64,000 nucleotides of DNA, from assembly GCA_944377365.1 (NCBI GenBank), contig CALWEQ010000007.1, forward strand, positions 33,174 through 97,173, written 5' to 3'. The translations under genes and the position numbers were made by a program. The notes beneath the pieces were generated by a model. It was given only the letters and a program-made list of their open reading frames with translations, made no database searches and was not told where the DNA came from. How positions within the stretch are numbered: the stretch's first letter is position 1; the number at the start of each line of letters is the position of its first letter. The DNA comes from an uncultured Clostridia bacterium. GTDB lineage: Bacteria > Bacillota > Clostridia > Christensenellales > UBA1242. Shown one piece after another: positions 1-9,199 of this stretch.

Positions 1-177
1 ACAGGCAAACATGTCAGCCCTAGAGCAGTAGGCAGAGCAGTAGGGGCGAACAAGATTTTAATAATCATACCTTGCCATCGAGTGCTTAGTTCAAGCAAAC
101 GTTTGACAGGTTATTCGGCTGGCATAGACAAAAAAATTGGCCTTCTAAATTTAGAAGGCATAAAATACAAGTTTTAA
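1..177 (+). CDS. ogt: Methylated-DNA--protein-cysteine methyltransferase, C-terminal part (cut by window edge)
   Basis: The last 58 codons of a forward gene enter from the left edge. The peptide holds the hallmark active site IPCHRV, in which the Cys accepts the alkyl group from O6-alkylguanine or O4-alkylthymine in DNA (direct-reversal repair, one turnover per protein). The surrounding residues, ANKILIIIPCHRV followed by LTGYSAGIDKK, match the DNA-binding ATase domain of the Ogt/MGMT family. The N-terminus lies outside the window, so an Ada-type fusion cannot be excluded. Confidence 0.9.
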   Translation, partial: TGKHVSPRAVGRAVGANKILIIIPCHRVLSSSKRLTGYSAGIDKKIGLLNLEGIKYKF

Positions 178-549
178 TCAATTTTTTTCTGCAAAGCCCA
201 GTGAAATAAGTATAGCCCTGTTAATTTCTCTCATTTTATTTTCTTCGAGGCAAGTTATTTTTTCTCTAAGTCGTCGTTTGTCTAAAGTACGTATTTGTTC
301 GAGCAGAGCCACAGAATCCTTAGGCAAATGGTATTTTTCGCTGGGAAGATCAATATGTGTAGGCAGTTTTGCTTTTCCAAGTTTGCTGGTAATTGCTGAA
401 ACAATAACCGTTGGAGAATAGCGATTGCCTATGTTGTTTTGAATGATTAACACAGGACGAACACCCCCTTGTTCGCTACCAACAACGGGACTTAAATCAG
501 CCATATAAATTTCACCGCGTTTTACGTTTTGTTCCTCCATATTCTCCAT
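178..549 (-). CDS. mazF: MazF/PemK-type endoribonuclease toxin
   Basis: This 123-residue protein has the MazF/EndoA signature: [20 protein letters not shown] near the N-terminus, then RPVLIIQNN and, later, VIVSAITSK. The family cleaves single-stranded mRNA at short motifs, and the toxin is held inactive by a co-expressed antitoxin. Two ATGs (549 and 540) are possible; the second has a GGAG just upstream. The start lies inside the 3' end of the upstream gene (about 30-38 bp overlap), which suggests translational coupling typical of toxin-antitoxin pairs. It converges with the repair gene, ending one base after that gene's stop codon. In Bacillota, chromosomal copies are usually stress-linked (EndoA-like); which class this is cannot be told from sequence alone. 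Confidence 0.92.
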   Translation of the reverse strand: MENMEEQNVKRGEIYMADLSPVVGSEQGGVRPVLIIQNNIGNRYSPTVIVSAITSKLGKAKLPTHIDLPSEKYHLPKDSVALLEQIRTLDKRRLREKITCLEENKMREINRAILISLGFAEKN

Positions 550-757
550 TCCAAAAATCGTGTAAATCAGCCCTTTCTAATTCTTCTAGTTCTTTGCGGA
601 CCTCGCTTGGCAAAATAAAATCTCTACCTGTTAGCAGTTTATGACAATTTTGCCCAGAAGTTTCCTCGCACGCAAAATTCGAACAAACGTGGCAAGTTTT
701 GTCAAGCTTTTGAGATGAAAGGACATTATTTTTCTTATTTTTGTGTTTTTCAGACAT
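512..757 (-). CDS. Small Cys-containing protein upstream of mazF, possible antitoxin
   Basis: An 81-residue protein starting at the ATG at 757, which has AGGTG six bases upstream; an in-frame GTG lies 9 bases further up. The middle holds a Cys group (CHVCSNFAC ... NC), possibly metal-binding. The C-terminal third (residues about 48-75) is acidic and helical with [20 protein letters not shown], which could wrap a toxin as MazE-type C-termini do. I do not recognise a MazE AbrB-type or ribbon-helix-helix DNA-binding domain. The antitoxin role is inferred only from position and overlap with mazF. Confidence 0.6.
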   Translation of the reverse strand: MSEKHKNKKNNVLSSQKLDKTCHVCSNFACEETSGQNCHKLLTGRDFILPSEVRKELEELERADLHDFWNGEYGGTKRKTR

Positions 758-867
758 AATTATCACCTGCTTTTTTAATTTTTAATCGTTATTAGAGTGA
801 GAATTTTGACGTTTTATATTCAATTTCATTTTGCGAATTTTATTGAATTTTGTAAAATTTGTTAAGA

Positions 868-2895
868 ATGAAATTTAATGTTGCCAATCAACCATTTAAA
901 TTAAATTTTAGGCCTATGGTTGTAGTGTTTTTAAGCTTTTTGTTTGGAATAGTTTCTGCGCGTTATCTTTATGGCGGAGAATTGTTTTATGTAATATTAG
1001 TAGTTCTTTCTTTAGGTGCAGTTTTAATTTACGGATTTTTAAGAAAAAAATATTTGTTCTTAATTCTTGCAGTAGTTTTTTTCTTCGCAGGAAACGCTGG
1101 TTTTTTTATTAGTTACAATTCTTATTCAGCAGTGGACTATCAAAATGTGTTTGTAGTTGGCAGGGTAAACGATAAGATTGAAAGAGAAGAAAATTACTAT
1201 AGTTTGATTTTAGAAGACGTTTCTGCAAATGAAGAGCAAATAGGGAATGTAAGTTTGTATGTTTGGTCGCCAAAGGAAGAGATAAAAACAGGAGACGTCC
1301 TCTTTTTTACAGCAGATTTAGATTCGATTAAAATTTTTACTCTAAATTCTTTTAACACATGGGCTTTTAGAAGAAACATAACGCACAACTGTTTTGTAGA
1401 AGGTTCAAAAATACAGCTTGTAAGTGGAGAGGCAAAATTTGATGAGTCGGCAAGATTACGGATCAAAGATTTGATATATTCAAACATGAGTGAAAAAAGT
1501 GCAAGTGTTGCATATGCCCTTGTCACAGGAGATCAAGCCCTAGTGCAAACTGACGTCAATCAATCTTACAGGGATTCCGGCCTTATTCACATACTTTCGG
1601 TGTCGGGTTTGCACATTACCTTTTTAGCAACTCTTGTTGCATGGATATTAAAACTTTTAAAGGTAAATCGTTATGTAAATTTTGGAATAACATTTTGTAT
1701 TTTTTTGATGTATTCTTATATTTGTGATTTTTTACCATCTGTTGTTAGGTCGGTTATTATGGGGCTAATTTTTATAGCATCTGGGCTGTTTGGAAGGGCA
1801 TATGATGGTCTTTCATCACTTTCAATTGCTGGAATATTAAATTTGTTTATTTCTCCTCTTTATGCGTTTGATGTTGGTTTTCTGATGAGTTATGCTTGTG
1901 TTGGTGCAATTTACATTTTACAACCTATTTTTTCAAAGTGTTTAAGAAAGATTTTTCCAAACAAAGTTGCCGATTTGTTTGCGCTTTCTTTTGCGACACA
2001 AATTGGCATACTGCCATTTTTGGCATCGTTTTTTAGTACGCTAAATTTATTGAGTTTTTTTAGCAATTTAATTGTTGTGCCAATTTTTGCAATACTTTTC
2101 CCCGCCCTTATAATTCTTGTGTTGCTAGCTTTATTGATAGCACCGGCTGGTGTTTTGCTTGTAGGAGTTGATTGGGGATTACAAATTGTGCTGGTGATTG
2201 CAAGCTTTTTTGCCTCAACCGATCTTCAACTATCGCTCAATGCACTTGATCCTATTGCAATAACGTTGTTATATATGGTTTGCATTGTTGCTAGTTACTT
2301 TTTTATGGCATCAATAAGAAATAAATATGCCGTGACGGTGTTACTTTCAACGTTGTTTGCTTTGTTTACATTGTTGTCTCCGCTATTTTATACTCGGGGC
2401 AGTCAAGTCAGTGTTATAGAAACATATGGTTCTTACAATATGGTTGTAGAATCAAAATCTGGTCAAACATTATGCTTGGGAGAGCCAGTTTTTAAATTAA
2501 ATGATTATTTTAAAGTAAGTGGTTTAAATCATTTTGACTACGTGCTTGGAAGCGTTGTGCAAGTTGAAAACGCAGAAATTTTGCCATCTGGTGAAGGTCA
2601 AGCAGGCGATTTTAATTATAAATCTGATGGGGGCATTTTTGTTGTGGAGTTTGATGGCATTAAAATTCTCTTTACAAATGACGAATCAATAAGTTATAAT
2701 GATAAAGAAAAATTGCGTGAAATTTTAGCAAAAGAAAGATTTGATTTTGTGTTCATCAAAGAGTATGATTTTCCTATCTCAAAAACTTACGTTGCAACTA
2801 GCGATAAAAAAGGTTTGTATGCAGACATATCACTTCAAAATTTAGGCAATTTTACTTACAATTTCGAAAAGAATTTTGCTTGGGGGATTGATTGA
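868..2895 (+). CDS. comEC: ComEC/Rec2-type DNA uptake channel
   Basis: A polytopic membrane protein of about 675 residues. Order: two or three N-terminal membrane segments, a soluble OB-like region (about residues 90-200), then the Competence domain with the ComEC hallmark SVSGLHIT near residue 250 and six or more further helices, then a C-terminal soluble domain (about 510-675). In the family it forms the inner-membrane channel for single-stranded DNA during transformation. The C-terminal domain sits where the metallo-beta-lactamase-like nuclease normally lies but shows no HxHxDH motif; an intact stand-alone copy of that domain is encoded at 4670. The TTG at 859 is in frame, but the ATG at 868 is the simpler start; neither has a strong ribosome site. 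It overlaps holA. Confidence 0.9.
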   Translation: MKFNVANQPFKLNFRPMVVVFLSFLFGIVSARYLYGGELFYVILVVLSLGAVLIYGFLRKKYLFLILAVVFFFAGNAGFFISYNSYSAVDYQNVFVVGRVNDKIEREENYYSLILEDVSANEEQIGNVSLYVWSPKEEIKTGDVLFFTADLDSIKIFTLNSFNTWAFRRNITHNCFVEGSKIQLVSGEAKFDESARLRIKDLIYSNMSEKSASVAYALVTGDQALVQTDVNQSYRDSGLIHILSVSGLHITFLATLVAWILKLLKVNRYVNFGITFCIFLMYSYICDFLPSVVRSVIMGLIFIASGLFGRAYDGLSSLSIAGILNLFISPLYAFDVGFLMSYACVGAIYILQPIFSKCLRKIFPNKVADLFALSFATQIGILPFLASFFSTLNLLSFFSNLIVVPIFAILFPALIILVLLALLIAPAGVLLVGVDWGLQIVLVIASFFASTDLQLSLNALDPIAITLLYMVCIVASYFFMASIRNKYAVTVLLSTLFALFTLLSPLFYTRGSQVSVIETYGSYNMVVESKSGQTLCLGEPVFKLNDYFKVSGLNHFDYVLGSVVQVENAEILPSGEGQAGDFNYKSDGGIFVVEFDGIKILFTNDESISYNDKEKLREILAKERFDFVFIKEYDFPISKTYVATSDKKGLYADISLQNLGNFTYNFEKNFAWGID

Positions 2896-3833
2896 AAACT
2901 TTAAAGAAACGTTTAAATGAAGGTATTGCAAGCGTCTACATTGTTCAGGGCGATGACTTTTATTTGTTTGACAAAGCCTTAAATATGATTAAAAACGCAT
3001 GTAAAATCACTTTGGAAGATTTTAATATTTCCAGTTTCGACAGTGAAAACTTTTCTTTAGAAAAAATTTTTGAAGCAACTGAAATGTTGCCAATGGTTGA
3101 TGCCAAAAAACTTGTCGTCATTAAGGGTGGCAATCTTAAAGAAAGCGAAAAAAAAAGAATGGAGCAAATGCTATTAAAAATTCCAAAGACTACCTGCGTT
3201 GTTGTATTGGATTACAACAAAACCTTCGACTTTTTAAAGAAAAGCTTTACGTTTGTTGATGCAAACAGAATGGATAGAGAAACTGTAAAAAAATTAGTAA
3301 AAGCATATTTAGCAAGGCAAAACAAAGAGATAAGCGCTGACGCACTTGACACACTAATTGATTCAACAAACTGTTATTTGACGAGAATAATGATGGAACT
3401 TTCAAAGCTTTGTTGTTATGATTTAGAAAACACTTTAATAACAAAAACTATGGTTGATGATGTGGTTGTTAAGGATATTGAATATTCAGTGTTTGAACTA
3501 ACTGAAGCATTATCAAAAAAAGATGGGGACAAGGCTTTAAAGCTTTTAAATTACATGGGAAATGACAACGGTGTTTTTTCTTTGATAGCCAACCATTTTA
3601 GAAGGCTGTTTTACTCTTCTATTTCTGATTTAAGCAACAGTGATCTTGCCAAATTGCTTGGGGTTAAAGAATATGCAATTTTAAAAGCAAGGCAACTTGC
3701 AAAAGGTTTTTCTAAAGCGCAATTGAAAAAGATAAATATGCTCTTTGAAGAATATGATTATATGGTAAAATCTGGGAAAATGTTGCTATCAAATGCTTTG
3801 CATCTTTTGGTGTTTAATATAATATATGTGTGA
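2892..3833 (+). CDS. holA: DNA polymerase III delta subunit (clamp loader)
   Basis: This 313-residue protein has the HolA layout: an N-terminal AAA+-like region beginning VYIVQGDDFYLFDKAL, a helical middle, and a C-terminal collar domain (NHFRRLFY, KSGKMLLSNALHLLVFN). HolA opens the beta sliding clamp within the clamp-loader complex. The TTG start at 2892 overlaps the comEC stop (TTGA), so the two are coupled. comEC followed by holA is a common order in low-GC Gram-positives and supports both calls. Confidence 0.93.
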   Translation: MKTLKKRLNEGIASVYIVQGDDFYLFDKALNMIKNACKITLEDFNISSFDSENFSLEKIFEATEMLPMVDAKKLVVIKGGNLKESEKKRMEQMLLKIPKTTCVVVLDYNKTFDFLKKSFTFVDANRMDRETVKKLVKAYLARQNKEISADALDTLIDSTNCYLTRIMMELSKLCCYDLENTLITKTMVDDVVVKDIEYSVFELTEALSKKDGDKALKLLNYMGNDNGVFSLIANHFRRLFYSSISDLSNSDLAKLLGVKEYAILKARQLAKGFSKAQLKKINMLFEEYDYMVKSGKMLLSNALHLLVFNIIYV

Positions 3834-3842
3834 GGTGTGGAG

Positions 3843-4673
3843 ATGTTTGGACGTAAGCCTAAAATAGGAATTGTTTTTGGTGGCGGAGGCGCTAGAGGAT
3901 TTTCACATATTGGTGTTGTGAAAGCACTACAAGAATTTGGCTTGAATTTTGATTATATTGCTGGAACCAGCGCAGGCTCTATTATAGGGGCACTTGTCGC
4001 GGCAGGTAAAAGCTGGGAAGAAATTTATGCCGAAGCAAAAAAATTAAAAACAAAAGATATCAGAACAAGCAAGTTGCCACTAGTGCCATCAAAAACAGAT
4101 GGCATTCAACTTTTAATGAAATCAATATTGGGCGATATAAACATAGAAGATTTAAAAACTCCTTTTTCTGCTGTAGCGGTAAACATTAAATCCACAAAAG
4201 AGGTTTGTTTGTCGCATGGCAATTTAGCAAAAGCAGTGGCGGGTTCATGTTGTGTTCCTGGTGTGTTTGTGCCTGTTGAATTTGATGACATGCTACTTTG
4301 TGACGGAGGATTGCAGAACACCATTCCAGCGGACATTCCTAGATACTTTGGTTGTGATTATGTAGTAGCTGTAGACTGCCACAAAGAGCGAACTTATGGC
4401 ACAGATTCACAAAAGCTTTTTGACGTGCTTAGTTGTGCAATAAGAATTTTGATGAAAAGTAATGCTGTAAAAGGTTATGTAAATGCAGATGTGGTCATTG
4501 CCCCGGAAACTAAGAGGTTTAAAGCGACAAGAGCCGAAGGCATAGATGAAATGCTAGAAGAAGGCTACCGTGCAACAATAGACGTAATCCCACAAATTAT
4601 GAAATTGTTTAAAAAAGGGAAGCCTTTTAGACTAAAAAAATATTCTGATCCAAGTGAGATTGATTTTGTATGA
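3843..4673 (+). CDS. Patatin-like phospholipase (RssA/YchK type)
   Basis: A 276-residue protein with the patatin elements in order: oxyanion loop GGGGARG (residues 13-19), nucleophile elbow GTSAGS (Ser43) and the DGG of the Ser-Asp dyad near residue 155. The family hydrolyses acyl esters of lipids; the bacterial substrates are mostly unknown. The ATG at 3843 is chosen over the in-frame GTG at 3837 because GAGGTG sits five bases upstream of it. It follows holA closely, and its stop overlaps the next gene's start (ATGA), so it is part of the same operon. Confidence 0.9.
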   Translation: MFGRKPKIGIVFGGGGARGFSHIGVVKALQEFGLNFDYIAGTSAGSIIGALVAAGKSWEEIYAEAKKLKTKDIRTSKLPLVPSKTDGIQLLMKSILGDINIEDLKTPFSAVAVNIKSTKEVCLSHGNLAKAVAGSCCVPGVFVPVEFDDMLLCDGGLQNTIPADIPRYFGCDYVVAVDCHKERTYGTDSQKLFDVLSCAIRILMKSNAVKGYVNADVVIAPETKRFKATRAEGIDEMLEEGYRATIDVIPQIMKLFKKGKPFRLKKYSDPSEIDFV

Positions 4674-5731
4674 GGAAATTAAACTTTAAATATTTTTCCA
4701 AAAAATCCCTTGTTGTAAGGCTTACACTTAGCGCTTTGCTAATAGCATTTTTAATCTTGATTTTTCTGTTTGAAAGCCAAATTTCTAGGTTTGTTTACAA
4801 ATGGGACGAAAATCAAATTAATTCGACTAGTCAAGTAAGTTTTATTGATGTTGGGCAAGGTGATGCAACTTTGCTTGAATTTTGTGATGGGAAAAAGATG
4901 CTTGTCGATTGTGGTGCTAAAAGCTCTGCCGATGAACTTGTTGCTTATTTAAAGAATAGGCAAATAAAAACGATTGACTATTTTCTTGTTACTCATGCAG
5001 ACGCCGATCATGTTGGCGGAGGTGTTGCAATATTTGAAAATTTTGATGTTTTAGAATTTTATCGACCTATGACATATTCATCGTCTGAAGAAAAAATTGA
5101 AGATTATCCAGTTCATGACACGATTGTTTATGACGATTTAATCAAAGCATCAATTGATGAGCAGTGCAAGATGTTTTTTACATCAAATGCGATTTCGTGG
5201 GGGAGTGAAAACGGAGATTATTTTGTGCAAGTGCTTTATCCAGACAAAGCTTATGACGAAAATAATGACAGTTCCGCTGTAATAAAGGCAACAATCGAAG
5301 ATGTTACATATTTGCTTATGGGTGACGCAGACATAGGCATAGAAAACAAATTGATTGAAGAGTATGGCGCGGAGCTTCACTGTGATGTTTTAAAAGTAGG
5401 ACATCATGGTTCAGACACATCTACTAGCGAAGAGTTTGTTAGAGTTGCAAGTCCAAATTATTCAATAATAAGCGTTGGAGAAAACAGCTATGGGCACCCA
5501 ACACAAGAAGTTCTTGATATTTTAAATAACTTTGGTAGCACAGTTTTGACGACATTAGAAAAAGGAGACATTCTTTCTTTAATCGGCAATGGTCGCATGC
5601 AGATCATAGGAGTTGATGGAAAACACATCGATCTTGCTATGATAACAGTGATAGTTTGTTTAATTGTCCTAGCTTTGTTTGGTATACCAGACTTACCAAA
5701 AAGGCAAGATAAAACAAATAAGAAAAATTAG
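4670..5731 (+). CDS. Membrane-anchored ComEC-type metallo-beta-lactamase-fold hydrolase
   Basis: A 353-residue protein with an N-terminal membrane anchor (about residues 17-36), then a metallo-beta-lactamase-fold domain of the ComEC C-terminal type: FIDVGQGDA, LVDCGA, THADADHVGG (metal ligands), LMGDAD and GHHGSDTS. A second hydrophobic stretch lies at about residues 322-342. Proteins of this type are proposed nucleases that degrade the non-transforming strand or extracellular DNA. Its presence three genes after a comEC whose own domain lacks metal ligands suggests the channel and hydrolase activities are on separate proteins here. Confidence 0.88.
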   Translation: MRKLNFKYFSKKSLVVRLTLSALLIAFLILIFLFESQISRFVYKWDENQINSTSQVSFIDVGQGDATLLEFCDGKKMLVDCGAKSSADELVAYLKNRQIKTIDYFLVTHADADHVGGGVAIFENFDVLEFYRPMTYSSSEEKIEDYPVHDTIVYDDLIKASIDEQCKMFFTSNAISWGSENGDYFVQVLYPDKAYDENNDSSAVIKATIEDVTYLLMGDADIGIENKLIEEYGAELHCDVLKVGHHGSDTSTSEEFVRVASPNYSIISVGENSYGHPTQEVLDILNNFGSTVLTTLEKGDILSLIGNGRMQIIGVDGKHIDLAMITVIVCLIVLALFGIPDLPKRQDKTNKKN

Positions 5732-5739
5732 TTTAAATT

Positions 5740-5776
5740 AATTTGGTAATAATTTAAAGTATGGTAAAATGAATGT
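5740..5776 (+). promoter_or_regulatory. Promoter directly abutting the 5777 start (leaderless)
   Basis: A -10 box TAAAAT at 5765-5770 lies exactly 6 nt before the ATG at 5777, with a weak -35 (TTGGTA, 5743-5748, 16 nt spacer). No Shine-Dalgarno sequence precedes the ATG. The expected transcript start coincides with the start codon. Confidence 0.5.
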
Positions 5777-6259
5777 ATGAAAAAATTGGGATCGAGTATA
5801 TTGGTGCTTTGCCTTAATGAGAGTGTAGGTTCGGGTCTTTCGAAAGAATTGGCAGATTTTTTAGGGCTTCATTTTGCAAACGCAAAGCATATAGTTGAGT
5901 ATGATCTTTTTGACTCTGAAGACATGATTAAAAAATGTGGAATGGCCTATTTTAAAAAACGTGAGAAGTCATCTTTAAAATCTCTTTCAAACTTTGAAGA
6001 TTCAGTAATATTTTTAAATTACGATTTGTTTGTAAACAATCAAACATCATTCAAAAAAATTAGCCCAAAAATATATGTAAAAATTGCAAAGCGAAAGCTT
6101 GACAAAAAAAATGATGTGATAAATTTAATGGCCTATGAAGAAAGAGACAAGCTTTTACAAGAAAAAGCTGATGTAACCGTTGAGGTTTCAGGCGAAAGCA
6201 AGGGAGCTTTAAACAAAATTATTAAGGAGTTGAAACGAAATTATGAAAAAAATAGTTAA
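5777..6259 (+). CDS. Degenerate shikimate-kinase-like protein
   Basis: A 160-residue protein whose length and start resemble shikimate/nucleoside kinases: a beta strand SILVLCLN followed by a loop ESVGSGLSKELADFLGL, where a kinase has GxxGxGKS/T. The Walker A Lys is replaced, so ATP binding is doubtful. A DxxxSED-like stretch, then FKKREKSSLKSL, resembles the FR.xE segment of AroK. The 3' end overlaps transketolase by 17 bp, so the two are co-transcribed. Its role is unknown; a regulatory or pseudoenzyme function is possible. It appears to have its own leaderless promoter. Confidence 0.5.
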   Translation: MKKLGSSILVLCLNESVGSGLSKELADFLGLHFANAKHIVEYDLFDSEDMIKKCGMAYFKKREKSSLKSLSNFEDSVIFLNYDLFVNNQTSFKKISPKIYVKIAKRKLDKKNDVINLMAYEERDKLLQEKADVTVEVSGESKGALNKIIKELKRNYEKNS

Positions 6260-8207
6260 AAAATCTATAGATTATTTGAAAGCGCTTACCGCAGAAATGG
6301 TCTCTAATGCAAAGTCGGGTCACACAGGGACTGCACTCGGAGCTTCGTCTATTTTGTTTGCACTTTTTAAAGACCATTACAATTTTGATGTTTCTGACAC
6401 TGATTTTTTAAATCGTGACCGCTTTGTTTTGTCAGCGGGTCACGCAAGTGCACTTTATTATAGCTTGCTTTCAATGTTTGGATTTGACGTTTCACTTAAA
6501 GACTTGCAATCGTTTAGAAAATTTGGTTCGCCAACCACAGGTCATCCAGAATTTGGGGTTATTGGTGCAGTTGAAACAAGCACGGGACCTTTGGGGCAAG
6601 GCGTTGCAAATGCTGTTGGCATGGCGATCGCGGAAAGCTTTTTGGAAGAAAGATTTAATGCGATAGGCTTTCCGATCATAAACAATTACACTTATTGTTT
6701 TGCTGGTGATGGCGATTTAATGGAGGGAGTAGCATTAGAGGCATGCTCTGTTGCAGGAAGTTACAATCTAAACAAGTTCATCTTGCTTTATGACAGTAAT
6801 GATGTGACAATTGATGGAAGGAAAGAACTTTCTTGTCGTGAAAATGTTTCCAAAAAGTTTAAAGCGATGGGGTTTAAAGTCATAACTGTTAAAAAAGGCA
6901 ATAACTACGGTTCTTGTACGCGTGCAATTGCCAGAGCAAAAAAATCTAAAAAGCCTACAATTATAATTTTTAAAACTACAATTGGCATAGGAACAGAACA
7001 ACAAGGCACGAGCGCAATGCATTCTCATCCGCTTTCGGCTGATGAGCTAAAAACATTTAAATCAAAGTTAGGTATAAAAGAAAGCTTTTTTGTCCCAAGC
7101 GATGTGCGTGATTTTTGTTTACAATCCACAATCGCTGGAAAGCTTGCGCATGAAAAATGGAATCAAGATTTAGCCGTTTATGGAACTACTCATCCTGAAT
7201 TATATAAAAAATTGTTAACCTTTTTTGATAGCAAAAAAATTGATTTTGAAAAACTTGCCAGCAATGAAAAATTTAATGAATTGAGTATGCGCGATATAAG
7301 CAGTTTAATGCTAAACGAATTATCAGAAAAATTTCCACAAATATTAGGAGGCTCGGCTGACGTAGCATCATCGACGAAAGCATTTTTAAAAGACGGTGGA
7401 GATTTTGTCGCGGGAAACAAAAGAGGGAAAAATCTTCACTTTGGAATTCGAGAGCATGCGATGGCTGGAATCAACAATGGAATAGCTTTGTATGAAGACT
7501 TTTTACCTTTTGATTCAACATTTTTGTCATTTTCAAACTACATGATACCAGCTCTTAGGATGCGTGCCATGATGAAACTTCCTGTGCTTGACATTTTGAC
7601 ACATGATTCTGTTTTAGTTGGAGAAGATGGGCCGACTCATCAACCAATAGAACAACTCGGTCAGCTTAGAAGCATCATAGGCCTCAACATTTTTAGGCCA
7701 TGTGATGCAAACGAAGTTGCGGCTGCATACAAATATTATCTAACTGAACGTCAGCCAGTGACTTTAGTTCTAGCAAAACAAAAGATTGAAGCCAGTGGTT
7801 TAAGTTCTGTAAAAAACGCGCTTATGGGAGGTTATGTTTTAAAGCCGGCAAGCAAACCCAAAGTTGTGTTTTACAGTAGTGGTAGTGAAATTCCTCTTTC
7901 GCTTGCCGTTGCTAACGAACTTGAAAAAATGCACATATCATCAAGTGTTGTCAGTATGCCTTGTATGTCGATTTTTGATGCACAATCCGAATCTTATAAG
8001 GCAAAGGTTCTTCAAAAAGAAGCAGATTTGAAGGTTGTGATAGAAGCATCAAATGATCCAAGTTGGTATAAGTATTTATCAGAAAAAGACTTAAAGATAG
8101 AGGTGGAAAAATATATGTCTAGTGCTGATGGCGCAACAATCTATCAAAAGGCAGGTTTTTCTGTAAAACAAATTTTACGAAAAATTCTTAAAAAACTCAA
8201 AATTTGA
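6243..8207 (+). CDS. tkt: Transketolase
   Basis: A full-length 654-residue transketolase moves two-carbon ketol units between sugar phosphates using thiamine diphosphate (non-oxidative pentose phosphate pathway). The N-terminal domain has SAGHAS, TGPLGQGVANAVGMA and the cofactor motif GDGDLMEG (about residue 155); the pyrimidine domain has FGIREHAM and LVGEDGPTHQPIEQL; the C-terminal domain is present. Many Clostridia split the enzyme into two ORFs, but here it is one chain. It overlaps the preceding kinase-like gene. Confidence 0.95.
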   Translation: MKKIVKKSIDYLKALTAEMVSNAKSGHTGTALGASSILFALFKDHYNFDVSDTDFLNRDRFVLSAGHASALYYSLLSMFGFDVSLKDLQSFRKFGSPTTGHPEFGVIGAVETSTGPLGQGVANAVGMAIAESFLEERFNAIGFPIINNYTYCFAGDGDLMEGVALEACSVAGSYNLNKFILLYDSNDVTIDGRKELSCRENVSKKFKAMGFKVITVKKGNNYGSCTRAIARAKKSKKPTIIIFKTTIGIGTEQQGTSAMHSHPLSADELKTFKSKLGIKESFFVPSDVRDFCLQSTIAGKLAHEKWNQDLAVYGTTHPELYKKLLTFFDSKKIDFEKLASNEKFNELSMRDISSLMLNELSEKFPQILGGSADVASSTKAFLKDGGDFVAGNKRGKNLHFGIREHAMAGINNGIALYEDFLPFDSTFLSFSNYMIPALRMRAMMKLPVLDILTHDSVLVGEDGPTHQPIEQLGQLRSIIGLNIFRPCDANEVAAAYKYYLTERQPVTLVLAKQKIEASGLSSVKNALMGGYVLKPASKPKVVFYSSGSEIPLSLAVANELEKMHISSSVVSMPCMSIFDAQSESYKAKVLQKEADLKVVIEASNDPSWYKYLSEKDLKIEVEKYMSSADGATIYQKAGFSVKQILRKILKKLKI

Positions 8208-8300
8208 AAAATGACAAAATAATTTAAAAATATTCAAAAATCTTATGTAGGCATAATTCATATAAATATTAGAATATATTTTGAAGTAAGGAGTGAAATT

Positions 8301-9188
8301 ATGTTTACAAAGAAAAGTCTTGTTTTATCGAGCGTTGAAAATGGTTCTGAAAAAGCTGTGTTAACTTTAGAAAATGATGGTGAAATGATTAGCGGGCGAT
8401 TGCGACTTTACAACTTTTTAAAAGAGCCAGACGGCATTCTCAGTTTGGGGTTTTTGGACGAAAACAAAGTAAAAAAATGTGGGCTCGCACGAGCTGGAAA
8501 TATGCTTTACACATTTAAAACCGATTCTAAACTTGCCGATGTGTTTTCATGCGCAGTTGTAAATTTTTTAGGTGCAAACGTAAAACCGTTGTTGTTTGGA
8601 GCAAGTGATGGCAGTACCAATATAGAAGACATGCTTTTACGTTTAGAGGAAGATTTGCTAGACGAAAAACCAAATGTAAAAAAAATTGAGCAAGCACTTG
8701 ACAGAACGGGCATAGATTATGACGATGAAATAAAAGCCGAAATAAACGAGGCTCTTGACAAAGAATTTGAATGCAATGACAAATGTAAAAATTGTAAATA
8801 CAAAAATTCTTTTTTTTCAATTCAGCAAGAAGAAAAAGCAGATGAAAAACCATCTTTTATTGGCGACATAAAAGGGCAGATTGATGACCTTTTTGAAAAC
8901 AATCCAAAAGAAAGCTTTTTGGAGGAAATGATTCCAAATTCTAAATGGGTTAGAGTCGAATTTGATGGCGAAGGTGATTACTATATTCTCGGTTTAGTTT
9001 ATGAAAATTCTAAAATAAAATATGTTTGTTATGGAGTCCCTGGTGTCTATCAAAAAACACCACCAAAACAGCTGTCGGGCTATCCAGTTTGGTTTCCTCT
9101 CGACAGTGAAAAACGTGAAAGTTTTGGTTACTGGTTGACTTATCAAGACGCAGAAAGTGGAGAAAGCATAAAAGCAATATTAGATTAA
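8301..9188 (+). CDS. Conserved hypothetical protein with a Cys cluster
   Basis: A 295-residue soluble protein with AAGGAG upstream of the ATG. The N-terminal half (about 1-110) looks like a beta-rich domain that begins with an ENGSEKAVLTLEN-like stretch. The middle is acidic and helical, with a Cys group CNDKCKNCKYK (about residues 158-168) that could bind metal. The C-terminal part (about 205-295) is aromatic and Gly-rich (GDYYILGLVYEN, YGVPGVYQKTPP, WFPLDSEKRE). I recognise no family with a known function. It is followed 11 bp later by the hydrolase gene. Confidence 0.75.
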   Translation: MFTKKSLVLSSVENGSEKAVLTLENDGEMISGRLRLYNFLKEPDGILSLGFLDENKVKKCGLARAGNMLYTFKTDSKLADVFSCAVVNFLGANVKPLLFGASDGSTNIEDMLLRLEEDLLDEKPNVKKIEQALDRTGIDYDDEIKAEINEALDKEFECNDKCKNCKYKNSFFSIQQEEKADEKPSFIGDIKGQIDDLFENNPKESFLEEMIPNSKWVRVEFDGEGDYYILGLVYENSKIKYVCYGVPGVYQKTPPKQLSGYPVWFPLDSEKRESFGYWLTYQDAESGESIKAILD

Positions 9189-9199
9189 AAGGAGAACAA

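Noticed and set aside
8507..8853. Reverse-strand ORFs inside the 8301 gene and many similar ones across the window
   Set aside because: They mirror forward coding sequence, lack ribosome sites and have no family features.
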